Of a DNA stretch of 64,000 nucleotides, positions 1-11,400 are shown in pieces (position 1 is the first letter of the stretch; the number at the start of each line of letters is the position of its first letter). The notes under the pieces are model-generated. The model did not search any database, had not been told where the DNA came from, and worked only from the letters and a program-made list of their open reading frames with translations. Source of the stretch: Owenia fusiformis. Lineage: Eukaryota; Annelida; Polychaeta; Sabellida; Oweniidae. The stretch covers positions 45,031,885 to 45,095,884 of the forward strand of contig CAIIXF020000001.1 in assembly GCA_903813345.2 (NCBI GenBank), given 5' to 3'. The position numbers were made by a program, and so were the translations under genes.

Positions 1-285
1 ACTAAAACTCGTTTAATCATGAGGAGGACTGCAAGATAAGTGGTGACAGTAGAAGAACATAAATATATGTAAATCCCATATGTTTCATAGTGTGCACAGT
101 ATAACAGTTGTAAAATACACTTTGAACAGTACTTACTGATGCTCTTGTGTGAAAGTAGTAATAAAAATCAATTGTTTTTATTAAAATAACAGCTGATTGG
201 CGTTATGAGTAGAGCAGCTTGCTTATCATATGAGTAAACGAATTTTGATTGGTTGTGTTGAAAAGATGTTTATTTTTTATTTTAG

Positions 286-1273
286 ATGCCACTCCATTTA
301 TCATTAGGGATCAGGAAAATGAGAAGAAATTTTCTTTCTCTATGGAGACGTCTTTGAAAAAGGCCACACAGAGGCAACTATTTGAAGGCTACCAGATTCA
401 TGCCACAAAATCAGTCAAGCCTGATGCATCACAAATTAAAGGTAACTTAGATAATATTTACTCCGAAGATTGAAAGACACCTACGTGAATCTTAAGGGAC
501 AATGTAAAACCATAAAAACAAAGCTGAATGTGTAGATTTGGACAAAAAAAAGTTCCCCAAAATTTGCAGAATTTTATGTGATCATTCTTACATCTATAAA
601 GTATTGAGAGTTATCCTATTATGTGGATATTAGAATTCACAGAAAACCTTACACTGCTTTTTATTTTCAGAAATAGTAGAAAGTGCTGGAGGAAAGGTGA
701 GAGTTATTATTCACAATTAATTTATTATCCATAAATTAAAATGATGCACTGATACTTATTACTTACATGTACATGTAAATGATTTGGAAAATATTCACAA
801 ATAGATGAAGAAACTAATTTTTTGTTCTGATCACCAGGTTTATTTAGCAGACACATTTTCTTTTTATGCTAATTTAATCTTTTTATGCACATTTACTTGA
901 AATGTATTTTCTCTAAAAGAGTGATACTGTACCTGGGTTTGAAAGCTTTCTAATGTTTTATGGAATCAAACTATTTGTAAATCTTACACAGAATTTACTG
1001 AACTGTGAACTGCTTTCAGTTTTGCAATTCAAATATTTAAAACAAAATTTGATTGGTCTTCAGTACTTAAGCAGCCCTATGAAGAAACCTGGAAACAAGT
1101 ACGTTGTCATAGCAACAGAGGATGACCACAAGTTATGCCAGCCAATGATTGACATGGGAATCACTGTAGTCTCCAATGAGTTCATTCTCACAGGAGTGCT
1201 TCAACAAGAACTCAGTATGCAAATGTATCCTTTGAGTAAATACCATTACTCCTCAGAAAGTGTTGAATGTTAA
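286..1273 (+). CDS. MDC1: C-terminal exons of MDC1/PAXIP1-like BRCT protein (5' part outside window)
   Basis: Three exons are visible: 286-441, 671-696 and 1064-1273 (stop 1271-1273). Each is bounded by AG and GT, and the phases join into one frame. The translated end reads ATPFIIRDQENEKKF, then LFEGYQIHATK, EIVESAGGK, YVVIATEDD, and NEFILTGVLQQE. This is the last BRCT domain of a DNA-damage adaptor; the GG and the FILTGVL block are typical of the C-terminal tandem BRCT pair of MDC1 and PAXIP1. The EKKFSFS, LFEGYQIH and GGKYL stretches resemble MDC1 more than PAXIP1, but the choice is not certain. Such domains bind phosphoserine tails, gamma-H2AX in the case of MDC1. The upstream exons, with the first BRCT and any FHA domain, lie before base 286. 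A polyadenylation signal AATAAA is at 1689-1694. The gene is convergent with CLW-1. Confidence 0.75.
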
Positions 1274-2350
1274 CATGAAAACCATCATTCAAATCATCAT
1301 TTGTTGAGTTAAATGTATAGTATAAGAATGATGAAAGGCAAACTGTATTCAATATACTTGTAGTTATGCTTTGAAAAGACTGTACTGGCAAACTAAACTC
1401 TGACTTTATAAAGAGTGCTTATACCAGTTGTAAAACAGTTTTCCTTGACCTTACTTCAGGTACAGATTGTTTACATCAAGCAAAAGGAAGAGATGAGAAA
1501 GTTCGGTTCAAACATTAACAGTGAACGGTTTTAATCATAATTTGAACATTTATAGTACATATATAATAGTGAACTGAATTGAGGAATTGGACTTTGTTTA
1601 TGAACTGAATTGCAATGCAATGGAATGAGGATATAATGAAATGGCACAAGTTTTATTATTATAATGTTTTAGTTTGTGAAATCAAGAAAATAAAGATGAT
1701 ACAGTGAATAACAACAAATATTAATATATTTTTCAAATACTATATATCAGCGGCTATGTTTTTATCAAAATATTTACAAATTCTAGATAATACCACATGT
1801 ATACTGTACATGGCATCGTATTACTCTAAAGAAAAATTTCAGAATTTTCTTCTGAAGAAACATTATAAAGCACAGTTTATATGTACAATATATTTCTGAA
1901 ATGAAGATTTTGATAGTTTTAGAATACTACCAACTGATTCCTGAATTATCTATTTTATTGTAGCTTTCTATCTAAAACAATACATCATATGAGTATTTAA
2001 TGGCAAAAGTCAACGGAGATACAAACAAATCAGATCACGGTTTGAATTAGTTTCATATTCATTTTGCAATGATTTTCCCCAAAATAATCCTGTAGACGAG
2101 ATGCATAAGAAAAAATATGTATGAATTACCATAACATGTAGGCTACAACATTCGCCAACATTGTATCTCCATTGACTCTGCCTTCAAGTTTGATGATTCT
2201 ACTTTTAAAATAAATAAAAATGATCACTTAATCAACTTACAAATCACATTTTGATAATTTTAAATGTCACAGAGAATGGAGCATTAATTGAAGTCAGATT
2301 AACAAATAGTTTTGAATTTCCATGTTGTTACAATATGAGAACTCTAAAGT
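1274..2350. other. Intergenic gap between convergent genes
   Basis: Holds the likely 3' UTR of the BRCT gene (AATAAA at 1689) and that of CLW-1. No further gene seen. Confidence 0.6.
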
Positions 2351-5300
2351 CTAAAGATCTGTTCCCTGGTTTACTTGTCCAGGAATATTTTCAGCACTGT
2401 TAAACACGTCATGTCCTATTGCCCTGGCCCTGTTCTTAGACTTTACTGCCCTTATACGTTCAGCATTAACTTTATTCCTCTCAAGGTCTTCATCGTTATG
2501 TTCGTTGATTACCTCCGTATTGGCATACTCTGATTCATTAGGAGGTTCAGCATATTCATTCTCAGTGTTATCTTTAACTTCAACCCAGTTTGTTTTAAGT
2601 GTAGTGTCATAGATGTTGTCATCTGGTTTCACTTCTTGTTTCGCTGGTGGGTTAACATAATTGGTGTTAAGTTCATAAACGTTGTGGGGTTGGGGATTCT
2701 GGTGATGTGGATTGTTGTTCTTGTATCCATTGATTGGACTGGGACCGTCATCAGTCAGTTTTCTACCACCACTAATTGAAGAAACAAGTTCAGAGATGCT
2801 TACTCAGAAGATTCTCAACCATAGGAGTTCTGTGAACTTTTACATCGGCTATGATTAGCAGGTTTTAATTTAAACAGTGCAAAATATCGATTCACTCTCA
2901 ATCTTGTTCATTTAAAGATTTATGACAAAAGTATTCAAAATATTTATTCCAAAATCTAATTACAGAGATATCTACATGTAAATGATAGTCACTTTAGATA
3001 AATTGCTTTCAGTATTTTTGTGTTATTCTTACCGTGATTTCTTCAAAGCTCGATGGCAGACAAAGGCGCCAAAGATACAAGTAAAGATCAACAATGCCCC
3101 AGCAAGGGACAAGGCTATGACAACGCCAACATCCAAACCGCTGTACGTTCCCGAATCATCATCTCCAGACTCAGCGGGTCCTGGTTCAGAGGTAGGCCAA
3201 TTATTAAATTGATCTTCGGTTGTAGTTTCTGGCTCAGGGGTCGGTGGTTCAGTGGTTGGTTTCTTTGTGGTAGTAGGCACAGTGGTCGTCGTGGTAGTGG
3301 TAGACGTTGTAGTAGGAGCTTCAGTTGTGGTTGTTTCTTCAGGCATCACAATCTGGCAGAGATAGTTCCTAGGCTGATCACAAGGAGTTATCTGCCACAT
3401 ATACCGGCCCTCGTTTTCCACCATTGCTACACATTGGTCTGTAGATACGTTGGGATGGTTTTCTGACCAGTGGAACTCCATTACAGGATCACCTTCAAAG
3501 AATACAAGCTGTAGTAGGTTCATATTATCATTTTATTATGTCACCACCGCAAGTGATGACATTGTTATACTCCAACTCTTCAACTTTTTTGGGGACGGTG
3601 TTCGGCGTTCGGATTTCGCCTTCTGTAAAAAATGGCTGGAGGTAACATTTTACATGTTATCCAAGGCCTTGTTTCATTTATTGTAACGTGAATTCAATGC
3701 TAAAATTTCAATAGCTCAAGGCACACTCGACTTTACCTGTACTCCATTGCCAGCGTGTTTTTACCAAATTAATCCAGTATTTTTCTCTATCACCAATACG
3801 AGATCGTAATCGTTGTTTAAGATCATCTTGAAATTGTTCTGATTCGATTTCTAAAAGATTGCCCATCTTTGACTGGCATGCATTAGTAGCTTCAAACCAG
3901 GAACGTTTCTCTGTGGAAAGAGTAACGCAGCTACTGTTTATAAAGATTCCATCCATTCCCCTACAGTCTTCCTCACTCCGATCTATAACATATCATATAC
4001 GTTGATTAGATATTGAAATATTATTCATTTTCGACACATTTTGAAAATAAATAATTCTCCATTGGGATTTTAGTGTCACTCTCAAAATGTCCTTTCTTGA
4101 CTGTGAATGATGGATTAGGTGTGGTCACCATACAAAACAATCGTGAGCCCGAGTGAGATACCACATTTGGAAGGGACACGAATTACACTAAAGAGTACGA
4201 GATTAAAGCAACATGATATATTTTGTAATCATGAATAAATTGAACTTGAAGGCTATTTCCTCTGAAGCTAGTGATGCTTAATTATGTGTATTGACATTTA
4301 CCTATGTCGCAGAGATAATAAAATGACATTGTGCATGTCTCATCAAACCAAATCCCTTCTCTATTAGTAGCTGCACAGTCCTGGTGGTTTTTGTAGTTGT
4401 TTGGCTGGGTCTCTGCCCATGATGTGAACAAACCTATTAGCAAGTAAAATATACAAATGCATGCAAATACTTAGTCTATGTATTCCTACATTCTGTTGAT
4501 ACACTGAAAGGTTCAGATCAGTCATGAACGTCCAACCGTGTGACAAAAACATGAAATCAGAAGAGGGGCGCCCTCATATTTCGACCTCTTAACGTTTATA
4601 ATAGATACTATATCTAGTAGAAGTATACAAATGAAAGGTGTTAACACTTCGCAAATATGATATTCCCTTTCATATTCGATAAGATTTTCCTGCAGTACTC
4701 AAATACAGGGGTGTATGATTATTAACTGTACGAACCACCAATGGCCAGAACTGTATTTTTCCAACTATCCCCGCATAACCTATCCCCCTGTCCGGAGCAT
4801 GGTGTGGCACACCATTCCTCCCTGCTCTCGGGAACACCATACTTGTTGAAGCTATTTCCACACCAACATTCTCGTCCAGCCTAGAATATTAAAAATCAGC
4901 ATAGTACGTATTAGGGCATAGAAAGAAAATGATTCTTGGATTGATAGAAAGATGATATAGTTAATGTTATGGTCACGCTATGTTGGAGTATTGTTTGTTT
5001 GTGGCGTTATCAAGCTCATCGTGTTATTTGTATGGTCACGCTATGTTGGAGTATTGTTTGTTTGTGACGTTATCAAGCTCATCGTGTTATTTGTATGGTC
5101 AAGCTATGTTGGAGTATTGTCTGTTTGTGACGTTATCAAGCTCATCGTGTTATTTGTATCGTCAAGCTATGTTGGAGTATTGTCTGTTTGTGGCGTTATC
5201 AAACTCATCTTGTTATTTTTAGGGTCATGCTGTGTTGGAGTGTTGTTTGCTTGTGGCGTTTTCAAGCTCGTCGTGTTATTTGTATGGTCACGCTATGATA

Positions 5301-7068
5301 AAGTATTGTTTGTTTGTGGCGTTATCAAGCTCATCGTGTTATTTGTATGGTCACGCTATGTTGGAGTATTGTTTGTTTGTGGCGTTATCAAGCTCATCGT
5401 GTTATTTGTATGGTCACGCTATGTCGGAGTATTGTTTGTTTGTGGCGTTATCAAGCTCATCGTGTTATTTGTATGGTCAAGCTATGTTTGTATGGAGAAG
5501 CTACGTTGGAGTATTGTTTGTTTGTGGCGTTATCAAGCTCATCGTGTTATTTGTATGGTCACGCTATGTTGGAGTATTGTTTGTTTGTGGCGTTATCAAG
5601 CTCATCGTGTTATTTGTATGGTCAAGCTATGTTTGTATGGAGAAGCTACGTTGGAGTATTGTTTGTAATGGCGTTAATAATCAAACTCGTCGTGTACGCT
5701 GTATTTGTATATTTTTAATAAAGTTATCAATATGCATCCTTTTTATGATTAGTCTTTTGTCTCGCCTAAAGCCTTACCTGTAGACCTGCGAATTTGTATG
5801 TGCTGCATTGGTCAATACAATAGTCATATGTGAGGTTCCCTGCGTTACTTAGCGCGCGTTCTTCGAAATCTCTTGTTTCAAAGTCCAAGTAACAGCCCTG
5901 TTCCAGAATAGGAGCTCCTAATAAAAAATATACAATTGATCATGAAATAATCCAGCTAAATATTACCGACAAATAAAAGTATACAATGCTATTTTCCAGC
6001 AATCTCACTCTTGATTTTCCACGCTTCCGTATATCATTCTGTGAATGTCAAAATAGTTATGTGATTTTACAACATCACTTTTAATTCTTGTTAGGGTTGA
6101 AGTGAATGCATTGTATTGGGATATAACCTTGGAAAACATTTCGTGAATATGTATTATATTCCCGCGAGCGTTTAGACCAAAATATAGCAAAATAACATTT
6201 AATAGAATAACCGGTTATACGGAAACAAATCCCCTGCATTCCAAATTAATTTTCTTAACGGGGTGTCTAGTACCAGCGTTCACATATTATTAGAAATCAT
6301 GACGAGGGGGGCATTTTTGGTTGCTTTGCCATCCGCAACGATGGAGGCATGGTGGAAAGGAAAATGATTTTCTTGAGATAAATCTAGAGTATACTTACCA
6401 CTTAGCCAATGCCAATGTGAAGCTGTTTGGTTTGCTCCAATCCAAATGTCATCCATGCTTTCTTTCCTTAAAGCGTTAACAAAGAAGTCATTTCTGTGGG
6501 CATCGCTGAGAACTGGTAGTTCTCCGCCTTTCTTACCACAATCTTCCCCAGCTTTAGACCATGAGGCCGGACTGTCTGATTTGAGGTAACATACTCTGTC
6601 CTCATTGTCTATGATTGAGGCATCGTCGCATAGGCTCTCTTGTTTCAAATTATAAAAATTGTAATCAATGAATATTTTGTGTGCATGGACAAAAACTCAC
6701 CATTCACCATTTACATAGGGGTCCCGGAGGTAAGACTCCCAAATGGGGCATAATTTTAATTTCCCATTTATCAAATAATACACAGATATGTTACATGCTC
6801 CTTTGTATCCCAGCCAGTTAAACAATGCTTTAACACAGGAAAATTTGACGAGACCGTCTTCCTTCCACCGCGTGACAATCTCAGCGATATCGGTTCACTT
6901 TACATGACTTAACATGTCCTTCATTGTATGACACTCGAAATAATTATTTTACTCTTTTAATGAAATTATTATATAAAGTAAGGTTAACATACCTGCAGAG
7001 CAATGTCCCGAACTATACAATAATAGCGCAATATTTATTAGCACCAATATCCAAGATGTAATATCCAT
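2351..7068 (-). CDS. CLW-1: transmembrane receptor, CTLD with nested WSC, second CTLD, mucin stalk
   Basis: Eight exons: 6993-7068, 6399-6638, 5778-5917, 4739-4880 (the donor could be 3 bases further), 4302-4433, 3737-3982, 3033-3492, 2351-2771; 1857 nt, 618 aa. Residues 1-25 are a signal peptide (MDITSWILVLINIALLLYSS). Residues 26-105 are the N-terminal CTLD half (DDIWIGAN, WHWLSG). Residues 106-199 are a WSC domain (ILEQGCYLD, YKFAGLQ, ECWCGNSFNKYG, RLCGD). Residues 199-243 are the C-terminal CTLD half (TQPNNY, IWFDETC, YYLCD). A second CTLD follows (244-378; KYWINL, WQWSTG, HPN, YMWQITPC), then a Thr/Pro-rich stalk, a TM helix near 446-471 and a 147-aa tail with tyrosines in YKN, YVN and YAN contexts. 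All ectodomain introns are phase 1 except the one inside WSC (phase 0). Function is inferred as a surface lectin-like receptor; the ligand is unknown. Confidence 0.85.
3533..3660 (+). repeat. Small dispersed repeat, copy 1 (TTATTATGTCACCAC family)
   Basis: Begins TTATTATGTCACCAC, then GTTATACTCCAACT, GGTGTTCGGCGTTCGG and TTCTGTAAAAAATGGC. It matches the reversed segment near 7975-8130. Located in the CLW-1 intron between 3492 and 3737. Confidence 0.55.
4965..5700. repeat. 63-bp minisatellite, about 11-12 units
   Basis: The unit contains GGTCACGCTATGTTGGAGTA and GGCGTTATCAAGCTCATCGT. Starts at 4969, 5032, 5095 and so on give an exact 63-base period. Because 63 is a multiple of three and the unit has no stops, all three plus-strand frames stay open. 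It lies in the CLW-1 intron between the two WSC exons. Confidence 0.9.
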
Positions 7069-8444
7069 TTTTAAAAAAGTGGATTCACTTTATCATGATC
7101 TTTTTATGCTACTTCTGCTTGTACATAGTCTACACTCTAAACTGTTAATAATTAAGTGGAATCGTAGAATAAATTATACATTTGAGTAAAAAGTTGATGC
7201 CCAAAAGGGAAGGTCAAATGCCAAAGTTAAAGCGTATGATGTTTAAATAATCATGCGGTCTTCATCATGATGCATTTTCTTCAGGCAAGATACTCGACTG
7301 TTCGGGAAACGTACCTCAGCTCATTGCAACCTTTTGATATGTAAACGTCGGAAACAAATTAAATACAATTATCTTAAATAGCAAAATTAATGATTAAAAT
7401 ATGTCTCATTTTCACAAATGTTTCAATGGCAATAAATTTATGGCATTTTCCAGTTATCGTGACTGTAAATAATCTCAGTTATTAAATATATATTCGACGC
7501 AACATTTTTATTGGTTAATACCATGTACTCCGTAACATTCAGAAACGACAATAACACAAATTATATTTTAATAATTATATTTCATTTTCAATTCGATCAG
7601 TTAAGTGAACATTGTTAACAATAACTCACAGAGTTAAATTATTCTTTTTAAATACAGGATACGATTGCTCGTATGAATACAAAGATGCATCGCTTGCAGT
7701 GAATTGAATACTAAGAGATAGTGAACACATATCACATTGACGTATTTGTAACAAAGGTATATGATTTCCACTGTGGTACATTACCGATGATACGGTACAA
7801 CTAGCAGGGAAAACGCATAATAATAGGCCTCGATGATTTGTGCCACGAGACTTCATTATTTCAGTTCATTTACAGCACGAGGTTGTTTTGGTAGTGACGT
7901 AAAAATTGAGATTCAACCATTAACTTTTTGCAAGGTACTGTAATGTGTAGCCTAGGTCCTAACATGTTAACAATAACACAAACATAAGGCACTAAAGGGC
8001 AAAATGTCCACCACCTGCAATTTGTTACAGACGCTGAACTCCGAACGCCAACCACCGAACGGCGAACACCATCCACATAAAAGTTGGGGACTATAACAAT
8101 TTGTCAACACTTAATGTGGTGACATAATAAGCGCATCTTTGACATAGATTTAAGTATTCACAATGTCACGTGTTTTCTTATGACAGATTTTCCCCTCATC
8201 AACCATGCTTTTATTTTTTCCTGATAAATCAAAGGCATCCTGTCTTCTGATTGAGCGAAAGGGAATGATAAATGCCTAGCTATGTGTGAATATTAACCAG
8301 GTTTAGTAATATTTACATATTGTATAAAGCATTTATTATGAATCCGACATGAACATGTAAAATGATAGAAGTGACAAGTCGTCCTTTACATGGATTATTA
8401 TCAATAAACTAGCATCTCAATCACTAGAGTTTTATTGCTCTTTA
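7069..8444. other. CLW-1/CLW-2 intergenic gap
   Basis: AT-rich. Contains the dispersed repeat near 7975-8130 and the CLW-2 3' end (AATAAA on the minus strand at 8431-8436). No gene seen. Confidence 0.6.
7975..8130 (-). repeat. Small dispersed repeat, copy 2 (TTATTATGTCACCAC family)
   Basis: Read on the minus strand it starts TTATTATGTCACCAC and then has GTTATAGTCCCCAACTTTTA, GGTGTTCGCCGTTCGG and GTCTGTAACAAATTGC, parallel to the copy at 3533. It occupies part of the CLW-1/CLW-2 intergenic gap. Confidence 0.55.
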
Positions 8445-11400
8445 CTAATCATTATGATCGTTAACCCTATACACGTAATCATTATCAACTGCAATGTGTG
8501 TATCCTGGTCATCACTGGCATATGTATCATCTCTTTCTGCAGATCCTGCTTCATCAACTGAACTGCCGTGAGAGGAGACAGTATCACAAGCTGATATATC
8601 TGTCGACATGTCAAACATTCCTCTAGCTTGAGATTCGTTCGAAGAATTTTTATCAAATGCAGTGTTTTTCCAGCTCCTATTTTTATCAACGGGGTATGAA
8701 TATTTGTTTTGGGAAGCATGATCTTCATGTGTTTCGTTGTTCTTTGATTGCAGTATCTCGTTTTCATTGTTTTCATGTATTGCACTATTGACATGTTTAC
8801 TTTGTGCTAGTTTCATATCATCATTAATTATTGCCTTACCATCATTATTATTACTCTCATCTTTGTCACTTGTGATATTAATTTCAGTATCGCCTTTATT
8901 GTTGATAACGTTATTGTGGTCTTTATTTTCTTTGTTGTTTGAAGGTAAATCTAGGACACCTTGTAACACTGAATCTAAAGTGATAGATGGGTATGACTCT
9001 TCGTCATATTCAAACGCATTGTTTTCGTATTGAATAGAGTCTTTGTCTAGTGTTTTAATCTCGTCATCTTTGTCATCAATAAAATCATCTTTCTGAGTGT
9101 TTGTTGTTCCCATTATTCTGCTGTTAATTTCAACGTTTATTTCTGTTTGATTTCTTTCGTGTGGGTCTCCATCTATCGTTTCGTCATCTGAATCTTTATA
9201 AGCTACTGCAATGTTCTCTAACTCCATATCCTCATCAATATTGTCTCTGGAGTTTGTCTTACTTGATCTGCTTAGTATACTGCTTACTTTTCTCGTCTTA
9301 CTCTTGGAGTGTTTCCTCATTTGAACTTTGTGTTGTTCTATATTGTCTCCATCTTGTGTAGATGTGACTGTCACCCCATCTATTGCATGAACTCCATTTT
9401 GTTCGATATCTCCATTTGCATTGCCAGTTGATTTCATGTTGCTTTCATGTCTGAAATGATAAAAATTCTAGTCTTAACTTCTTCTATTGGGTTTTGTTTT
9501 TAAGTTTTTCAAGTACAAATCGTTGGTAGTTTTCAATTAATGGGCTATATTTGTTTAAATTGTCTACTCACGATTGCTTCCGTCGACCACAACAGTACGC
9601 CATAACAGCCGCAACTATCAACAACAAAAACGTCCCCACAACGGCAATCACAATGATGACACCTGTAAAATACATTTAAAACAAGTTTGAACTATAGTTT
9701 GGAGTGTTTTCTTGCTCTTTGCAATACTCTTTGATCTTTTCACTTACCACTTTAATAAACACTTTAAATAATCGTTCAATGCTACATAACATCTGAGACT
9801 AAATACTTCTGTATTGTATCTAGTATCCAGAACTTACTACTTTTGAGGAGATCGGTCACTCGAGATTTTATCTGAATGAATAGATCAAAATCTTCGAGTT
9901 TGTTCAATCCCTTGTTTATGACTAGTTATACTTTTCAATGTCTTTTTCTGTCTTTAATTGTTGTACTTGAAAGGTTTTCTCCAGGACCGTCAAGAGATAA
10001 CTTCGTCATTTTCAGAAAGCCTCTCTATAACTATAACCTTTTCTTGGGGCTGTCCAGTTGGCCGAGAGGGCTTTAGCGCCAGCACGTTCAGGCTAGGCGA
10101 TTGGGCGCCGTAACCACGAGGTTGCGAGTTCGAGACGTCTGTGCTCCTTGTGTTTTTTTCATTTAGGGTTGAGATGATATATTATCAAAGGATGTCAGTA
10201 AAAGCTAATGCCATACTTACTCAATGGGACGGGTACATCAGAGCCATGAAGAGGTCCTACATTAATCCCAGTGTTGTTGCCATTACCCACAATCGTGTCT
10301 GTTGTGCTAGAACCCAACATTACAGTTGGATTTGATATCATACTGCTTGTGACATTTTCACTGTGTACACTCCTTGTCTGTCCACTACTGGTATTAGATA
10401 CAGGGGACGTGTTTTCTAAATCTCCTGAAATATTCGTCGTTTTGTCATATGTTCTCGAGGTTGTCATGCCTTGTGTTGTCGTTGAGCTTCTAGTCGTCAT
10501 TTTTGCTGTAGTTTCAGTAATTGACTCCGATGGAGTATTATTAGATACATTTAAAGATGGTGTTGAAGTCGGATACGTAGTTTGATTCCTAAATAGTGTC
10601 GTTTCCCCTAGATGTTCTGAGCTTGTTTTGTTTGAAATACTTTGTGTTGTTTGTAATATAGTTTCTGTTGCACTGGATGATGTTGTATTTGGAGTAACAC
10701 CAGACGCTATTGTGCTGGGCACAGTTGTTGCATCAGGTAATGCTGTTGTATTTGGGAGTAGAGTTACATTGGGGGATACTGCTGTATTAGACGATACTGT
10801 TGTATACCGTGGAACTGATGAAGCTGGCCCAATACTTGAATTGTATGACATCGTAGCGTTTGGTGAAATAGTTGCATTGGATATTGCTGTTATGGTTGCC
10901 ATTGTTGTACTTTCCGATATTGTCATATTCGGCGTTATAGTTACATTAGACGACATTGTCGTTTTCGGTGAAACAGTTGCATTGGACATTAAAGTATGTG
11001 TTGCTATTGTTGTACTTTCCGATATTAACGAAACATTTGGCGCAAAACTAGTTCCATTAGATGACATTGTCGTTGGGTTTATTGTTGTTAGACTAGGAAT
11101 TCGAATATCACAAACAATGTTCGAGGTATCTGTACACAGTGCATCTCTCCATAAATATTCACCATTGTTCTCTATAAGCTGAACACACAAACCATTCCTC
11201 TCATCAGGCTCACCCTCGGCCCATTTACTGAACGTTACTTTCTGACCTGGAATACACAAATCAAAGTATGCACACTTTGTCTTTTATCTGATAGGACCAT
11301 CAGCTACATCTACATCTGTATTCTGTATATACAGGGTGGTAAAAAAAATGGAAACCCTGTCACCATTTTCCTCATATCTTTGTTATTTTAGGGAATTACT

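Noticed and set aside
4964-5783. Four long overlapping plus-strand ORFs
   Set aside because: They are the 63-bp minisatellite read in different frames; no family features and wholly inside a CLW-1 intron.
8737-9361. Hydrophobic plus-strand ORFs
   Set aside because: Antisense of the CLW-2 tail; the Asn/Asp-rich sequence reads as Leu/Ile/Ser-rich on the other strand.
10271-11182. Val-rich plus-strand ORFs
   Set aside because: Antisense of the Thr/Asn stalk of CLW-2.
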